Shown here: positions 1-7,446 of the stretch, in pieces | Layout of the letters: each line of letters opens with the position of its first letter | Position numbering within the stretch: the first letter of the stretch is position 1 | Assembly: GCA_025997595.1 (NCBI GenBank) | Contig: BNUU01000025.1 | Coordinates: 1-29,258, forward strand | DNA: 29,258 nucleotides | Reading direction: 5' to 3' | Source: Spirochaetia bacterium | GTDB taxonomy: Bacteria; Spirochaetota; Spirochaetia; Treponematales; Breznakiellaceae | Notes under the pieces: generated by a model | What the model was told of the DNA's origin: nothing | Databases searched by the model: none | The model's input: only the letters and a program-made list of their open reading frames with translations | Program-made: the position numbers and the translations under genes

Positions 1-75
1 TACGGCCTTTTTTGACAGGTGCATCAGCTGCTTGAACAGCCGGTCGAAGATGTGGGGCTTTCTCCGCTTTTTCAT
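1..75 (-). CDS. N-terminus of an Rpn/PD-(D/E)XK-type transposase-like protein (partial)
   Basis: The reverse strand opens with ATG at 75 and stays open for 25 codons to the window edge, reading MKKRRKPHIFDRLFKQLMHL and then SKKAV. The FDRLFKQLMHLSKKAV stretch resembles the start of the Rpn (recombination-promoting nuclease)/PD-(D/E)XK transposase family, whose members commonly begin with a D-R/T-x-F-K-x-L-x-x-L-S motif. The catalytic part lies outside the window, so this rests on a short N-terminal match from memory. A well-formed promoter lies about 100 bp upstream (185-213), which supports this being a real gene start. No strong SD is seen; AGGG lies very close to the ATG. Confidence 0.5.
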   Translation of the reverse strand, partial: MKKRRKPHIFDRLFKQLMHLSKKAV

Positions 76-184
76 ACCCTATATAGGGCGTTCACGTGCG
101 TGGCGGATCAATGAAAAAATCAAAATTAATAAAAAATTGTGAAGAATGTTTTGTTACTTACAATCTAGTGCGAACTATTGCTCT

Positions 185-213
185 ATTTTATTATGGCATA
201 AGCAATTAGTCAA
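185..213 (-). promoter_or_regulatory. Sigma70-type promoter for the leftmost gene
   Basis: On the minus strand there is TTGACT (213-208), a spacer of exactly 17 nt, then TAAAAT (190-185). The match to TTGACA/TATAAT is 5 of 6 in each box. Transcription would start near 178 and give a leader of about 100 nt before the ATG at 75. The leader is AT-rich and contains the short palindrome CCCTATATAGGG at 78-89. Confidence 0.6.
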
Positions 214-786
214 GCGTTACCTACTACCCTTATCAGTCTAAAACAACCTGTTACTATAAAATGTTGCTGTCAAATTTGCTGCCACAGTCACCAAAAGACC
301 AGAAAACCACCTAAAAGCTGGAACCGTACCCCCAAACCCCGCCACCCCTAAAGGGTAGGCGGGCCATCATTGCGTAATCAAGGCAAAGAAAATGCAATCC
401 ACCCCCAACACCCCGCCGCCCATCCTTCCGCAAGCTCCGGGACAAGCGGCGGCCGCCTCCCCAAGTAAAACCGTAAGATCCCCAACCGTGGCCATTAACC
501 GCCAAAGCCGCAGCCCTTTTCGCCAAAACGGAAAATCCGTGCCATCCTCACAATTCGGCATTACTCCATTCCGCAACGCTTTCAGCCTTGCTCCATTGCG
601 TAAAGCCTCAACACATTTCCAAGTCAGCGGACTTCCGGCCTCCGGCCTACAGCCCCGCTTCCTCACGGATTTTCCGCCTGGTCATTCCCAACCGCCACAT
701 AACCCCCCAAAACAGGGGCAACCGCTCAGGCCTATTTCCCAAGGCATTAGTCCCAGTCGCTCCGGGACATCGTGTCCCTCCGCTCC

Positions 787-823
787 CCGCAAAGTTGGCT
801 AATCCTCACGCTCAACTTTGCGG
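787..823. repeat. 11-bp perfect inverted repeat (hairpin)
   Basis: CCGCAAAGTTG at 787-797 is exactly complementary to CAACTTTGCGG at 813-823, with a 15-nt loop. Another hairpin (764-778, GGGACA/TGTCCC) lies just before it. There is no following T tract, so an intrinsic terminator is not indicated. Confidence 0.6.
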
Positions 824-994
824 CATTTTCTCCCAGGGACTTACCCCGGCTTCGCCCTTCGCTCATTCGCAAAGTGTTACATTTCCCGAAACGCCAAAAA
901 CCGGGGGGCAATTATTCCAAGTGGCCCACCCAGCTTCTCGTATTCCCATCAAGCTCAGCGTACTCAGGCGCGGCCCCACTCCGGGTTTCCCTCA

Positions 995-1096
995 CCCCCC
1001 CGCCGCCCCCTTCCCCCCCAAGCCCCCCTAACCCCCGGCACCCCCCCGCAATAGTATCTTATCAAGTTGGGGGGGAAGGGGCGCTCTAATGGGGGG
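995..1096. other. Clustered C-tracts then G-tracts (candidate G-quadruplex/i-motif)
   Basis: Six C runs of five to seven lie at 995-1001, 1006-1010, 1013-1019, 1023-1028, 1032-1036 and 1041-1047, separated by 2-4 nt. The minus strand therefore carries six G runs that fit the standard G-quadruplex pattern well. The plus strand then has G runs at 1069-1075, 1078-1081 and 1091-1096. The C run at 1041-1047 could alternatively pair with the G run at 1069-1075. Confidence 0.55.
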
Positions 1097-1560
1097 TTCG
1101 GTTTGGGTAAACCCAAAACCCTACGTTACGCCGCGCAGCTATGCGTACTTAGCCCACCCAAATTTTCGGCTAAGGCCCCCCGGCCACCGATGGCTAAAGT
1201 GAAACGGCCAATGTAAGCGGCTGCATTTTCCCTTCGACAAGCTAAAGCAGTAATCGGCTATAACCGCCCATCCCTGCGGGCAGGGCGGCCTTTACCTGGT
1301 GTTGATACATTCCCGAAGAAATCAAGACCGGCAGTATGCGCCCCGTCCTTCGGACAGGGCTTACCCGATACCCCAAATAAACCACCTCCCAGGCCGCTCT
1401 TGCGGAATTCTTGTCAGTGAAAAATTCAACGGCTTTCCCCACCGGCTCCGCCCGTGGGATTTATCCACAAACGCAACCGCCTCCGGCTGACCCGCAAGAG
1501 CGGCCCCGCCGCCTCCGGCGGCGGCCTGATGATTCCCCGTTGATGGGGCTTTCAAAAAGC

Positions 1561-2101
1561 AGTGTCACTTAGTGTATGATGTTGCCATTTTTGCGGAAAT
1601 ATTCTCTCTTTCTTTATATTATTATTATATATTTTTTCTTTTTTTTATTTAGAAGAAGTAAAAAGAAAGAATAAAGAGTAATAAAGGGTATAAAAATAGT
1701 AACAGACTGATATTGGATAACAATAGAAATCGTGTAGCATGATGGTTTTTAAAGCGACACCAAACCGGCATGAATATCAATGCCCCAGGGGGGCGGGCGG
1801 ATCACTCCATGCGGGAGCGCGGACGTTTTTTTTGAGATAGGGGGAGCGTGCGTCCCCAAAATTGCCAGCATTTTTTCAGGGGCAAAATTATTTTTGTAGT
1901 TTCATTCTTCTCACTGTTTCGCCGCCATTTTTCATAACAGCAGGCGCCTGTTCCACATCACGCAATGCCAACAAACACCACGCAATTCTTTCAGCAAAGA
2001 CAACCTTGTGCCGGCCTTTACCGGCAAAATTTGATGGGGCACGGGGAAGCCGAGGCCGGAGGACAAGCCTAAAACCAAAAAAAGAAAGGAGGCAAACCCG
2101 G
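1561..2101. other. Gene-free stretch after the phage operon, with an AT-rich block
   Basis: No gene is supported here. About 1600-1740 is strongly AT-rich, with long T/pyrimidine runs followed by A/purine runs that make an imperfect inverted repeat (CTTTCTTTAT region against AAAAGAAAGAATAAAG). Around 1880-2141 the minus strand has two short overlapping frames of 74 and 69 aa, one reaching into the 3' end of the helicase gene. They lack family similarity and a clear SD, and may be decayed sequence. This is the downstream end of the phage operon. Confidence 0.4.
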
Positions 2102-3499
2102 TCACAACCCAAGCTCCGTTTTCAGCATAATATTCTGCCAATAGCGGCCATCCCCAAGCCGCCGCTGTTCAAATCCCATTTCCTTCAGCCGTAGCCCCAG
2201 TATCCGTTCACTCACCGCATATTCATTGCTGTCGGTACACCATTCCTGATATGTCCTGAAAAGTTCCCGCGCCTTTATTTCCATGCCCGGCCCCTGCTGG
2301 CACATGTCTTTTATAAATTCCCCGATAATGTCCATTTCGCCCTGGTATTCATCGGTAGCATTGAGTATCGCCTCCGGCGTCATAAGGCCTCCGTCACACC
2401 AATGCCGGGTGCCTTCAAGAAGCCAGTTTAAAATCCCCGGCCCCTCGGCCCGCAGTTTTTCTTCCAGCCGCTTGTCCTGCTTTTCCTTCGTAAAGGTTGC
2501 CGTAAAGGGTATAAGAATAATACGCCGCCAAATCCCCAGGTCAGTACCCTTAATCACCGGCTTATGGTTAGTCGCCATGAAAATCTTAAAGGTCGAAAGA
2601 AAATTGAAGTATTCACTGTACAAAAACCGCGCCGTCAATTTATCATTCCCGGTAATCTGCTTTATCAGGGTTTCAGACAGCTTCTTGCCCTGTTCAGCCT
2701 CCGCAGTGGTCACAAACCGGGTTCCCCGCAGCCGGGCAAGATCATTGCCAATCTGTTCAGTCCGTTTCGCCATAAAGGTTTCCGTAGGAGCCGCAATCGC
2801 ATAATCCCCCAGTAAATTCATAATCGTATTCAGGAAGGTACTCTTGCCATTGGCGCCGGAACCAAACAGAATGAACATCACCTGTTCCGATATATCCCCG
2901 GTAATCCCATAGCCTGCAGCAGTCTGGAGGTATGTAATCAGTTCTGGTTTGTAATTCATAATTTCCCTGATAAACTTTTTCCATGTAGGGCAATCCGCAT
3001 TTTTATCATAGGCTACCTTCGCAACCTTGGTGATCAAATCTTCCTGACAATGGGGCTTTAATTCCCCGGTACGGACATTCACCGTCCCGTTATCCACATT
3101 GAGCAGCCAGGGATCGCGGTCAAGGTCATCCGAATTGATATTGAGTTCAGGAATCCATGTCGCCGCCTCAATAAATGCTTTGCGCCGTTTTACGCTTTCA
3201 CTCTGTACCGCATGTTTCTGAATATCCAGGCGGTCACGGTAATCAGCGGTTTTGAGTTGTTCCTGATAAATACCCCGTATCATCTGCAATCCCTTATGGT
3301 GAATCAAAAACCCCGTATCAAGCTGCCATTGCTTCCCGTTCCACACGATCCATTTTTTCCAGGCCGCATTGTAGCGAATATCCTTGCCATGCTCTTTCAG
3401 CATCCGGTACGCATTGGTCGTATCGGTATGCTGGAATATTCCCTTTTCCAGCATTTGAATGTGGTAATATACCGGCGCGTCCCCAACATTTTCCGCCAT
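2102..3499 (-). CDS. Phage D5/P4-type DNA helicase (SF3 ATPase), primase half absent
   Basis: This 465-aa protein has the D5 N-terminal-like region followed by an SF3 helicase core of the phage P4 primase C-terminal type. Walker A is GSGANGKST at about residues 213-221. The TTAEAEQGKKLSE segment lies in the Walker B region, and the sensor-like motif C is KIFMATNHKP, followed by the GIWRRIILIPF arginine-finger region. Such proteins are replicative helicases of phages and plasmids, often fused to an AEP primase; no primase domain is visible in this length. The start is an ATG preceded by AGGAGG at good spacing, and it overlaps the upstream stop by one base (TGATG). It is odd that a replication gene is the last gene of what is otherwise a structural and lysis operon. 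Confidence 0.88.
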   Translation of the reverse strand: MAENVGDAPVYYHIQMLEKGIFQHTDTTNAYRMLKEHGKDIRYNAAWKKWIVWNGKQWQLDTGFLIHHKGLQMIRGIYQEQLKTADYRDRLDIQKHAVQSESVKRRKAFIEAATWIPELNINSDDLDRDPWLLNVDNGTVNVRTGELKPHCQEDLITKVAKVAYDKNADCPTWKKFIREIMNYKPELITYLQTAAGYGITGDISEQVMFILFGSGANGKSTFLNTIMNLLGDYAIAAPTETFMAKRTEQIGNDLARLRGTRFVTTAEAEQGKKLSETLIKQITGNDKLTARFLYSEYFNFLSTFKIFMATNHKPVIKGTDLGIWRRIILIPFTATFTKEKQDKRLEEKLRAEGPGILNWLLEGTRHWCDGGLMTPEAILNATDEYQGEMDIIGEFIKDMCQQGPGMEIKARELFRTYQEWCTDSNEYAVSERILGLRLKEMGFEQRRLGDGRYWQNIMLKTELGL

Positions 3500-3840
3500 C
3501 AGTAACCTCCTTTTTCTAAAGCCATGCCATAGAGCTTGTATCTGCGGGCAACCAGGTCAAAGGCATTTTCTTTGGTAACCATTTGACTTTTCTTTTCGTA
3601 ATCCTCATAAAGTGTATGAAGCAGCGTAAGCGCATCCGGCTTGCCCAAAAATTCCCTGTTTAAGAAGTAAGCAACCCCCCGGTATTCGTCATCTGGAATA
3701 TCCATCTGTTTCACCCGGTACCACAAAAGCAAATCATTGGCCCATTCAATTTCATGTGCGGCGAATTCCTCAAGGGTTTCCTGCGCCCTCCGCAACATTT
3801 CCCGGTATCGGCTTTCCGGATCTCTCGAACGCCGCTGCAT
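3499..3840 (-). CDS. Hypothetical phage protein, 113 aa
   Basis: The family is not recognised. The protein is charged and mostly helical in appearance, rich in Arg, Glu and aromatic residues (for example HEIEWANDLLLWYRV), with no signal peptide, membrane segment or Cys cluster. It is coupled on both sides: its ATG overlaps the TAA of the upstream gene (TAATG), and its TGA overlaps the ATG of the helicase gene. Being immediately before the D5-type helicase it might be a replication accessory protein, but nothing in the sequence shows this. Confidence 0.6.
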   Translation of the reverse strand: MQRRSRDPESRYREMLRRAQETLEEFAAHEIEWANDLLLWYRVKQMDIPDDEYRGVAYFLNREFLGKPDALTLLHTLYEDYEKKSQMVTKENAFDLVARRYKLYGMALEKGGY

Positions 3841-4133
3841 TAGCCGCCACCCTCATTCCAGATAAATAGGTGAGCCGTTTCCCCGGCAGCTGTCCTTCCA
3901 TCCCCAAATGTGATGAAAGCCCAAAACGACCACCAGCCCTCTTCATCAATCTCACCCTCTATGCACTCATGGAAAATAACCCCCTTTGCCTCGTCCCCTA
4001 CATCGGCGGCCAATTCTCCCAGGGAGCCGTCAGGCTTGCGGTATTTGATAACCGCCGATTGAATATCTTCCAAGTCGATAAAAGTCTTGACGGTAATCCG
4101 TAATGCCGATTGCCCTTTATAAATCCTTCGCAT
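3840..4133 (-). CDS. Small phage protein, beta-rich, 97 aa
   Basis: This 97-aa protein alternates beta-strand-like segments with a conserved-looking core: KYRKPDGSLGEL, then GWWSFWAFITFGDGRTAAGE. Proteins with this 'K-Y-x-K-P-D-G ... W-x-F-x-T-F-x-D-G-R-T' pattern occur, in my recollection, beside tail-fibre and lysis genes in many phages and are usually annotated as hypothetical; an Ig-like or baseplate-accessory fold is plausible. The ATG has AGGAG upstream at good spacing. It follows the fibre-like gene by 9 nt and overlaps the next gene by TAATG. Confidence 0.6.
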   Translation of the reverse strand: MRRIYKGQSALRITVKTFIDLEDIQSAVIKYRKPDGSLGELAADVGDEAKGVIFHECIEGEIDEEGWWSFWAFITFGDGRTAAGETAHLFIWNEGGG

Positions 4134-4142
4134 TTTTGTCTC

Positions 4143-5951
4143 CTAATGTATTCGGCTGTCAATTTCAATTTCACGGCAAACCGGAGATTTCAAAACAATT
4201 TCTTCATTGCTTTTCAGAAAACGGCGGATAATAAAATCCCGGACAAAGCCCACCGTAACCAGCCGGATAAATATAAAAATCGACCGCAGGGCTATACCTT
4301 CGCTGTAGGCAATATCCTCTTGCTTGCGGTAGTACGCTGATTGATGATTAGTTTCCGCTATGCTTCCCGCTTCCACATACAGCCCACGGAAATAATCGCC
4401 CAGGTGCCCCGCACTATCCAAAGCAGAAGCCCACTCTGCAATGTTCCGGGTAAGCGCAATCAGGATGTTGTTTATATCGCTGATATTCAGTACCGTTAAG
4501 ACAGACCGGAAAAATCCCCGCCCCCAGGTAATACCGTCATTGCTTCCCCCAGTCGTTAAAACCGTCCGCTTGTTTGCATTGCTCCTGGTAGTGTCAGAAA
4601 AACCATGTACCGTTTCTGTAACCATCCTCAGAAAGTCCCGGCAATACCCCAAGGGGTTTAGTATTTTCAGCGTTTCGCTAATAGTCCGGTATATTCCCCG
4701 CAGCCAGGGAACCGCATCAGTTCCTTTCACTTCCGCCGTATGTACCCGGTAATAATTCGACCCACGCCCCAGAGCCGTAGCATTCTGCCCATTCATGGCC
4801 AGGGTCTTTTTATAATCCGCTGTCAGTTTCCGGGTGTCAGAAAGATTAACGCCCTGGGTAAGTGTACGGGTATAACTCTGCGCCGAAGTATATTCAAAGT
4901 ACATGGACATTTTGAAATTGTCATACCACTGCCCATTAGCAGGATAGGTATTAGGTATCGTTTCACAATCCCACTCACCATGAAAACTTTTAAGCCCATA
5001 ATCAAAACGGGTATACCAAAAATACTGTGCCGCCAACCCGAACCAGATATAAGAGCCGTTTGAAATCGATCCATTGCTCCGAAATGTCCCGCTCCGCCAC
5101 CCCACGGGCTTGCCGGTATATACTTCAAGATCGATATAATTTTCCTGCATCGATTTTCGGGTTTGGGGTTTATTGCCATTATCCGAATATAAAACCGGGT
5201 AGCCCCCGGATTCCCATTCCTCATTACTGTAGGCATAATACTTTGCGGTACAAAGGCCATTGATTGTTTCATTCACCAGAAAGCGGTTTACCGGTATTGA
5301 TATTTCATTGGTTACCGGAACCCACGGTTCCCCAGGGTCTTGTTCCCAGGTGGACTGACTGCCAATTGTAGTAGTCCCAATCGTCGGATCAACAATCACC
5401 GGATAAGAGGCATCCGCAAGCCACATTTCAGGTATCGTGATACAGAGACAATTCCCGACTATAGATAGATCCCCCCAAACCCACCGACCCCGAGCGTCAA
5501 TAATTTTAGGCCGGTGAATATGGCAAAGTTTCCCCGTCCCTTCGCCAATCAGCGTTTCTTTCTTGTAAACCGCATACGAGCCTTTCAAAAAAGGATCACC
5601 GACAAAATCAGGCTGCCTGAAAAAATCGTAGTGTTCGGCCCCATCCATCACAAGGCAAATGACATTGCTTTCTGGCTCTTTCTGTAAAATACAATCGTAC
5701 TCAAAAGCCCCATCATTCAAAATAGTGAAACGATGACTTTTTTCCCGGCCCTTATAGAGAAGCTGCCTTTTGTTTCCCCGCAGAGAAAAAGACTCATCCC
5801 CAGGCGGCCTAAAACGGAGCGATGGAACAGTGCCGACCTTTCCCCATCGGGTAAGCCCCCAATCAGGAACTTTCCTTCCCAAGTCTATCGTAAGCGGAAA
5901 GTCAGATAGGGATTGCCTAAAGGTTATTGGCCGAGTATGGTAATTTCCCAT
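4143..5951 (-). CDS. Phage tail/fibre-like structural protein, 602 aa
   Basis: The best start is the ATG at 5951 (MGNYHTRPIT), overlapping the upstream gene by 28 nt. The frame stays open to 6017, but no better initiation site is seen. The N-terminal 200 residues are beta-rich and end in YPVIVDPTIGT, a signature I associate with surface and fibre-like proteins that have a 'YPV-x-I-D-P-T' linker (DNRLRE-type and phage fibre contexts). The middle is Tyr/Trp/Asn/Gly-rich, typical of host-facing fibres. The C-terminal 180 residues contain several similar segments (YRTISETLKILNPLGYCRDF, FRSVLTVLNISDINNILIAL, LRSIFIFIRLVTVGFVRDFI), looking like a degenerate repeat with amphipathic or membrane-seeking helices. 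A receptor-binding or tail role is inferred from context. Confidence 0.6.
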   Translation of the reverse strand: MGNYHTRPITFRQSLSDFPLTIDLGRKVPDWGLTRWGKVGTVPSLRFRPPGDESFSLRGNKRQLLYKGREKSHRFTILNDGAFEYDCILQKEPESNVICLVMDGAEHYDFFRQPDFVGDPFLKGSYAVYKKETLIGEGTGKLCHIHRPKIIDARGRWVWGDLSIVGNCLCITIPEMWLADASYPVIVDPTIGTTTIGSQSTWEQDPGEPWVPVTNEISIPVNRFLVNETINGLCTAKYYAYSNEEWESGGYPVLYSDNGNKPQTRKSMQENYIDLEVYTGKPVGWRSGTFRSNGSISNGSYIWFGLAAQYFWYTRFDYGLKSFHGEWDCETIPNTYPANGQWYDNFKMSMYFEYTSAQSYTRTLTQGVNLSDTRKLTADYKKTLAMNGQNATALGRGSNYYRVHTAEVKGTDAVPWLRGIYRTISETLKILNPLGYCRDFLRMVTETVHGFSDTTRSNANKRTVLTTGGSNDGITWGRGFFRSVLTVLNISDINNILIALTRNIAEWASALDSAGHLGDYFRGLYVEAGSIAETNHQSAYYRKQEDIAYSEGIALRSIFIFIRLVTVGFVRDFIIRRFLKSNEEIVLKSPVCREIEIDSRIH

Positions 5952-6475
5952 AGTATTTGCAGGGTATCGCTGCTCGTCACATTCACAACCGGTGTTATCT
6001 GCGCGTAGGCAAGGCAATTGGACGAACCCGAATTACCGTTGAGCAAACACGCCTCGTTTATCCCGTTGACGTTTAAAGCCCCCGCCGCAAAAGTTGCCCG
6101 GTAAGTTAAGGTCGTGTCCCCGGTACTCCCCCAGGCCGCTTTCAATGCCGGGTACCCGGCATCAAGGGCTTTCATTGATCCGGTCGGCGTATTGCACCGG
6201 GTATTGGTTTTCGTCGAATTCCCCGTCCACCCCGTCCCAACCTGGATATACCCCGATGCACTGGTAACCTTCGCCTTATTGGGGCTTGCCAGCAAAGCAT
6301 CCGCAATCAAAGCATCCCCTTCGCGGGTAACGATGTTATGGAACCGCTGCTCATAAGGCCGCCCCTGAATCCGCAGTAAGCGCCCAAACCAACCTGGCGC
6401 CCGCCGTTTGATTTTCCCGTCTTTGTCAAAGACCCGAACCGTAACCATGCCCTTAACCCTGATATGCTCTTTCAT
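5924..6475 (-). CDS. Phage structural protein (tail/fibre-associated), 183 aa
   Basis: The ATG at 6475 (MKEHIRVKGM) is chosen over the longer frame to 6535 because GGAGG lies just upstream and the ATG overlaps the previous stop (TAATG). The N-terminal 45 residues are basic. Next comes HNIVTREGDALIADALLA and YIQVGTGWTG, followed by a beta-rich C-terminus with YRATFAAGALNVNGINEACL and DTLQILWEIT. This pattern (residence in a tail cluster, 'G-T-G', 'A-x-F-x-A-G ... I-N-E-A-x-L', 'L-x-x-x-W-x-I-T') is typical of phage fibre or decoration proteins often labelled only as structural. It lies between the lysis genes and the large fibre-like gene. Confidence 0.6.
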   Translation of the reverse strand: MKEHIRVKGMVTVRVFDKDGKIKRRAPGWFGRLLRIQGRPYEQRFHNIVTREGDALIADALLASPNKAKVTSASGYIQVGTGWTGNSTKTNTRCNTPTGSMKALDAGYPALKAAWGSTGDTTLTYRATFAAGALNVNGINEACLLNGNSGSSNCLAYAQITPVVNVTSSDTLQILWEITILGQ

Positions 6476-6873
6476 TATCTCCCTCCGATTATCAAAACTC
6501 CCCCGGCCCCAATAACGAGACCAGAGAAAAAACAAATCACCCCGGTTAAAACCGCGTTCTTAACTCCCCGGCTTTTGGCTTCCTGATACTCAACCCGCCA
6601 ATGCTGCGCCTCCGCCCATGCCTTGGCTTGTGCATCGATGGAAGCCAGGGCAGCCGCCTTAGCTGCTTCTGCCGCAGCCCGTTCTATGGCTTCCTCCGCC
6701 GCCCCGGCCAAATCATCAATCAGCGTGTCCACCTCTAATTCGCTGTACAGCCTCGTCCCGCTTTCGGTTGAATTCCTCGGTTGCGCTGTCGGCGGCTCCC
6801 CGAACACCGGGGGTGTCCAAAAACTCATAAGGATCACGACCACTATAATCCTCCCGAATCTCCTGTATTTCAT
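6475..6873 (-). CDS. Spanin-like envelope protein with signal peptide and C-terminal membrane segment
   Basis: This 132-aa protein starts at the ATG at 6873, with GGAGAGG at correct spacing; the longer frame to 6954 has no comparable site. Residues 1-24 form a signal peptide (basic MKYRRFGR, hydrophobic IIVVVILMSFW, then PPVFGEPP), followed by a Pro/Ser linker, a long Ala/Glu-rich coiled coil (about 45-105) and a C-terminal hydrophobic segment (VICFFSGLVIGAGGVLII). No lipobox Cys is seen. Its first 158 nt overlap the 3' end of the preceding membrane-protein gene in another frame, the classic Rz/Rz1 arrangement. The two-ended topology also recalls unimolecular spanins. It acts, by inference, in outer-membrane disruption during lysis. 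Confidence 0.55.
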   Translation of the reverse strand: MKYRRFGRIIVVVILMSFWTPPVFGEPPTAQPRNSTESGTRLYSELEVDTLIDDLAGAAEEAIERAAAEAAKAAALASIDAQAKAWAEAQHWRVEYQEAKSRGVKNAVLTGVICFFSGLVIGAGGVLIIGGR

Positions 6874-7000
6874 TTTGCCTCTCCATTGCTTCAAAGATTT
6901 TCCGATCCCGTTCATGGAAAAAACGGAACGCCGTAACAACCAAGACCAGGGCAAGCATAATACCGGCCCCGGTGATGACTCCTTTCCAAAAGCTACTCAC
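6716..7000 (-). CDS. Rz-like inner-membrane (i-spanin-like) protein, 94 aa
   Basis: It starts with GTG at 7000, preceded by GGAGGGG at good spacing, 11 nt after the holin-like gene. One N-terminal transmembrane helix (about residues 7-26, GVITGAGIMLALVLVVTAF) is followed by a charged, helical, presumably periplasmic region. This is the topology of Rz-type inner-membrane spanins. The 3' 158 nt overlap the next gene in a different frame. Position after endolysin and holin genes supports a lysis role. No direct family match is claimed; a generic phage membrane protein is the alternative. Confidence 0.55.
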   Translation of the reverse strand: MSSFWKGVITGAGIMLALVLVVTAFRFFHERDRKIFEAMERQNEIQEIREDYSGRDPYEFLDTPGVRGAADSATEEFNRKRDEAVQRIRGGHAD

Positions 7001-7011
7001 TATCCCCTCCC

Positions 7012-7272
7012 TTATTGGTTAGGTTTCCAATGGGCTAAAACTTTAAGACCCACAATGCCGAAAAGCACAATCACCACCACCGCAAACCAAATCCAGTCCC
7101 GGATTAAGCCTTTAACCAGAAGCCAGGTTGCCAGGTAAAGACAAAAAGGCTTAAACCCCAACATCTTTGAAGGCAGGGCAATAATCCGTTTCAAAAGAAT
7201 TGCCAGTAGTTCCTTGAAGGTATGTTCCCAACTCGGCTTATCGGAAATTTCAATCCCGTCACTGTCACTCAT
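7012..7272 (-). CDS. Holin-like membrane protein, 86 aa
   Basis: This is a small protein with a charged N-terminus (MSDSDGIEISDKPSWEHTFK), an amphipathic helix, and two hydrophobic segments around residues 40-53 (MLGFKPFCLYLATWLL) and 61-78 (WIWFAVVVIVLFGIVGLK), ending in a short basic tail. Size, topology and location directly after the endolysin and small Cys protein genes fit a class II-type holin. The ATG overlaps the previous stop (ATGA). Holins are too diverse for a sequence-only call, so the role is inferred from context. Confidence 0.55.
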   Translation of the reverse strand: MSDSDGIEISDKPSWEHTFKELLAILLKRIIALPSKMLGFKPFCLYLATWLLVKGLIRDWIWFAVVVIVLFGIVGLKVLAHWKPNQ

Positions 7273-7445
7273 ACATCAATGTCCTTAAAAACTTTGCAGG
7301 GCTTCTTGGTAAGCCAGTAAAGCTCCCGGTGGTTTCTCCGGGGTCTCGGCTTATTACAAAAACACAGCCGGCCATTTTCAGTTGACTTTGCCGATACCTT
7401 GCAATGCAGGCAGTCAACACAGGTTTTCTCTTTTTTCTTTGCCAT
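7269..7445 (-). CDS. Small Cys-rich (zinc-ribbon-like) phage protein, 58 aa
   Basis: The ATG at 7445 (MAKKKEKTCVDCLHC) is chosen because GGAG lies a few bases upstream and the ATG falls one base after the endolysin stop; the longer frame begins inside the endolysin gene. Cys residues occur as C-x2-C-x2-C near the N-terminus, a C-x-C-like pair (RLCFCNKP) in the middle, and one more near the C-terminus, suggesting a metal-binding knuckle. The function is not known. It sits inside the lysis cassette and overlaps the holin-like gene by four bases. Confidence 0.6.
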   Translation of the reverse strand: MAKKKEKTCVDCLHCKVSAKSTENGRLCFCNKPRPRRNHRELYWLTKKPCKVFKDIDV

Positions 7446-7446
7446 C

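Larger units (their letters stand above)
311..1560. other. Gene-poor GC-rich stretch with hairpins and poly-C/poly-G runs
   Basis: No convincing gene is seen here. The open frames on both strands overlap each other, have low-complexity Pro/Arg-rich translations, lack SD sites and match no family I know. What stands out is secondary structure: perfect hairpins at 764-778 (6-bp stem), 787-823 (11-bp stem CCGCAAAGTTG), 1272-1285, 1340-1360 (one mismatch) and 1506-1524 (8-bp stem). There are also long C runs at 995-1047 and G runs at 1069-1096. It looks like structured intergenic or decayed sequence. Confidence 0.5.

Noticed and set aside
367..1089. Several overlapping open frames of 78-147 aa on both strands
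   Set aside because: Low-complexity Pro/Arg/Ser-rich translations, no SD, no family resemblance and mutual overlap; explained by C-rich composition.
700..1530. Possible CRISPR array from repeated hairpins
   Set aside because: Hairpin sequences differ and spacing is irregular; there is no constant repeat and no cas gene.
1888..2141. Two minus-strand frames (74 and 69 aa) after the helicase gene
   Set aside because: They overlap each other and the helicase 3' end, without SD or recognisable family; at most a decayed gene.
6874..6954. Longer N-terminus for the spanin-like protein
   Set aside because: The ATG at 6873 has a good SD and begins a proper signal peptide; the extension would bury it.
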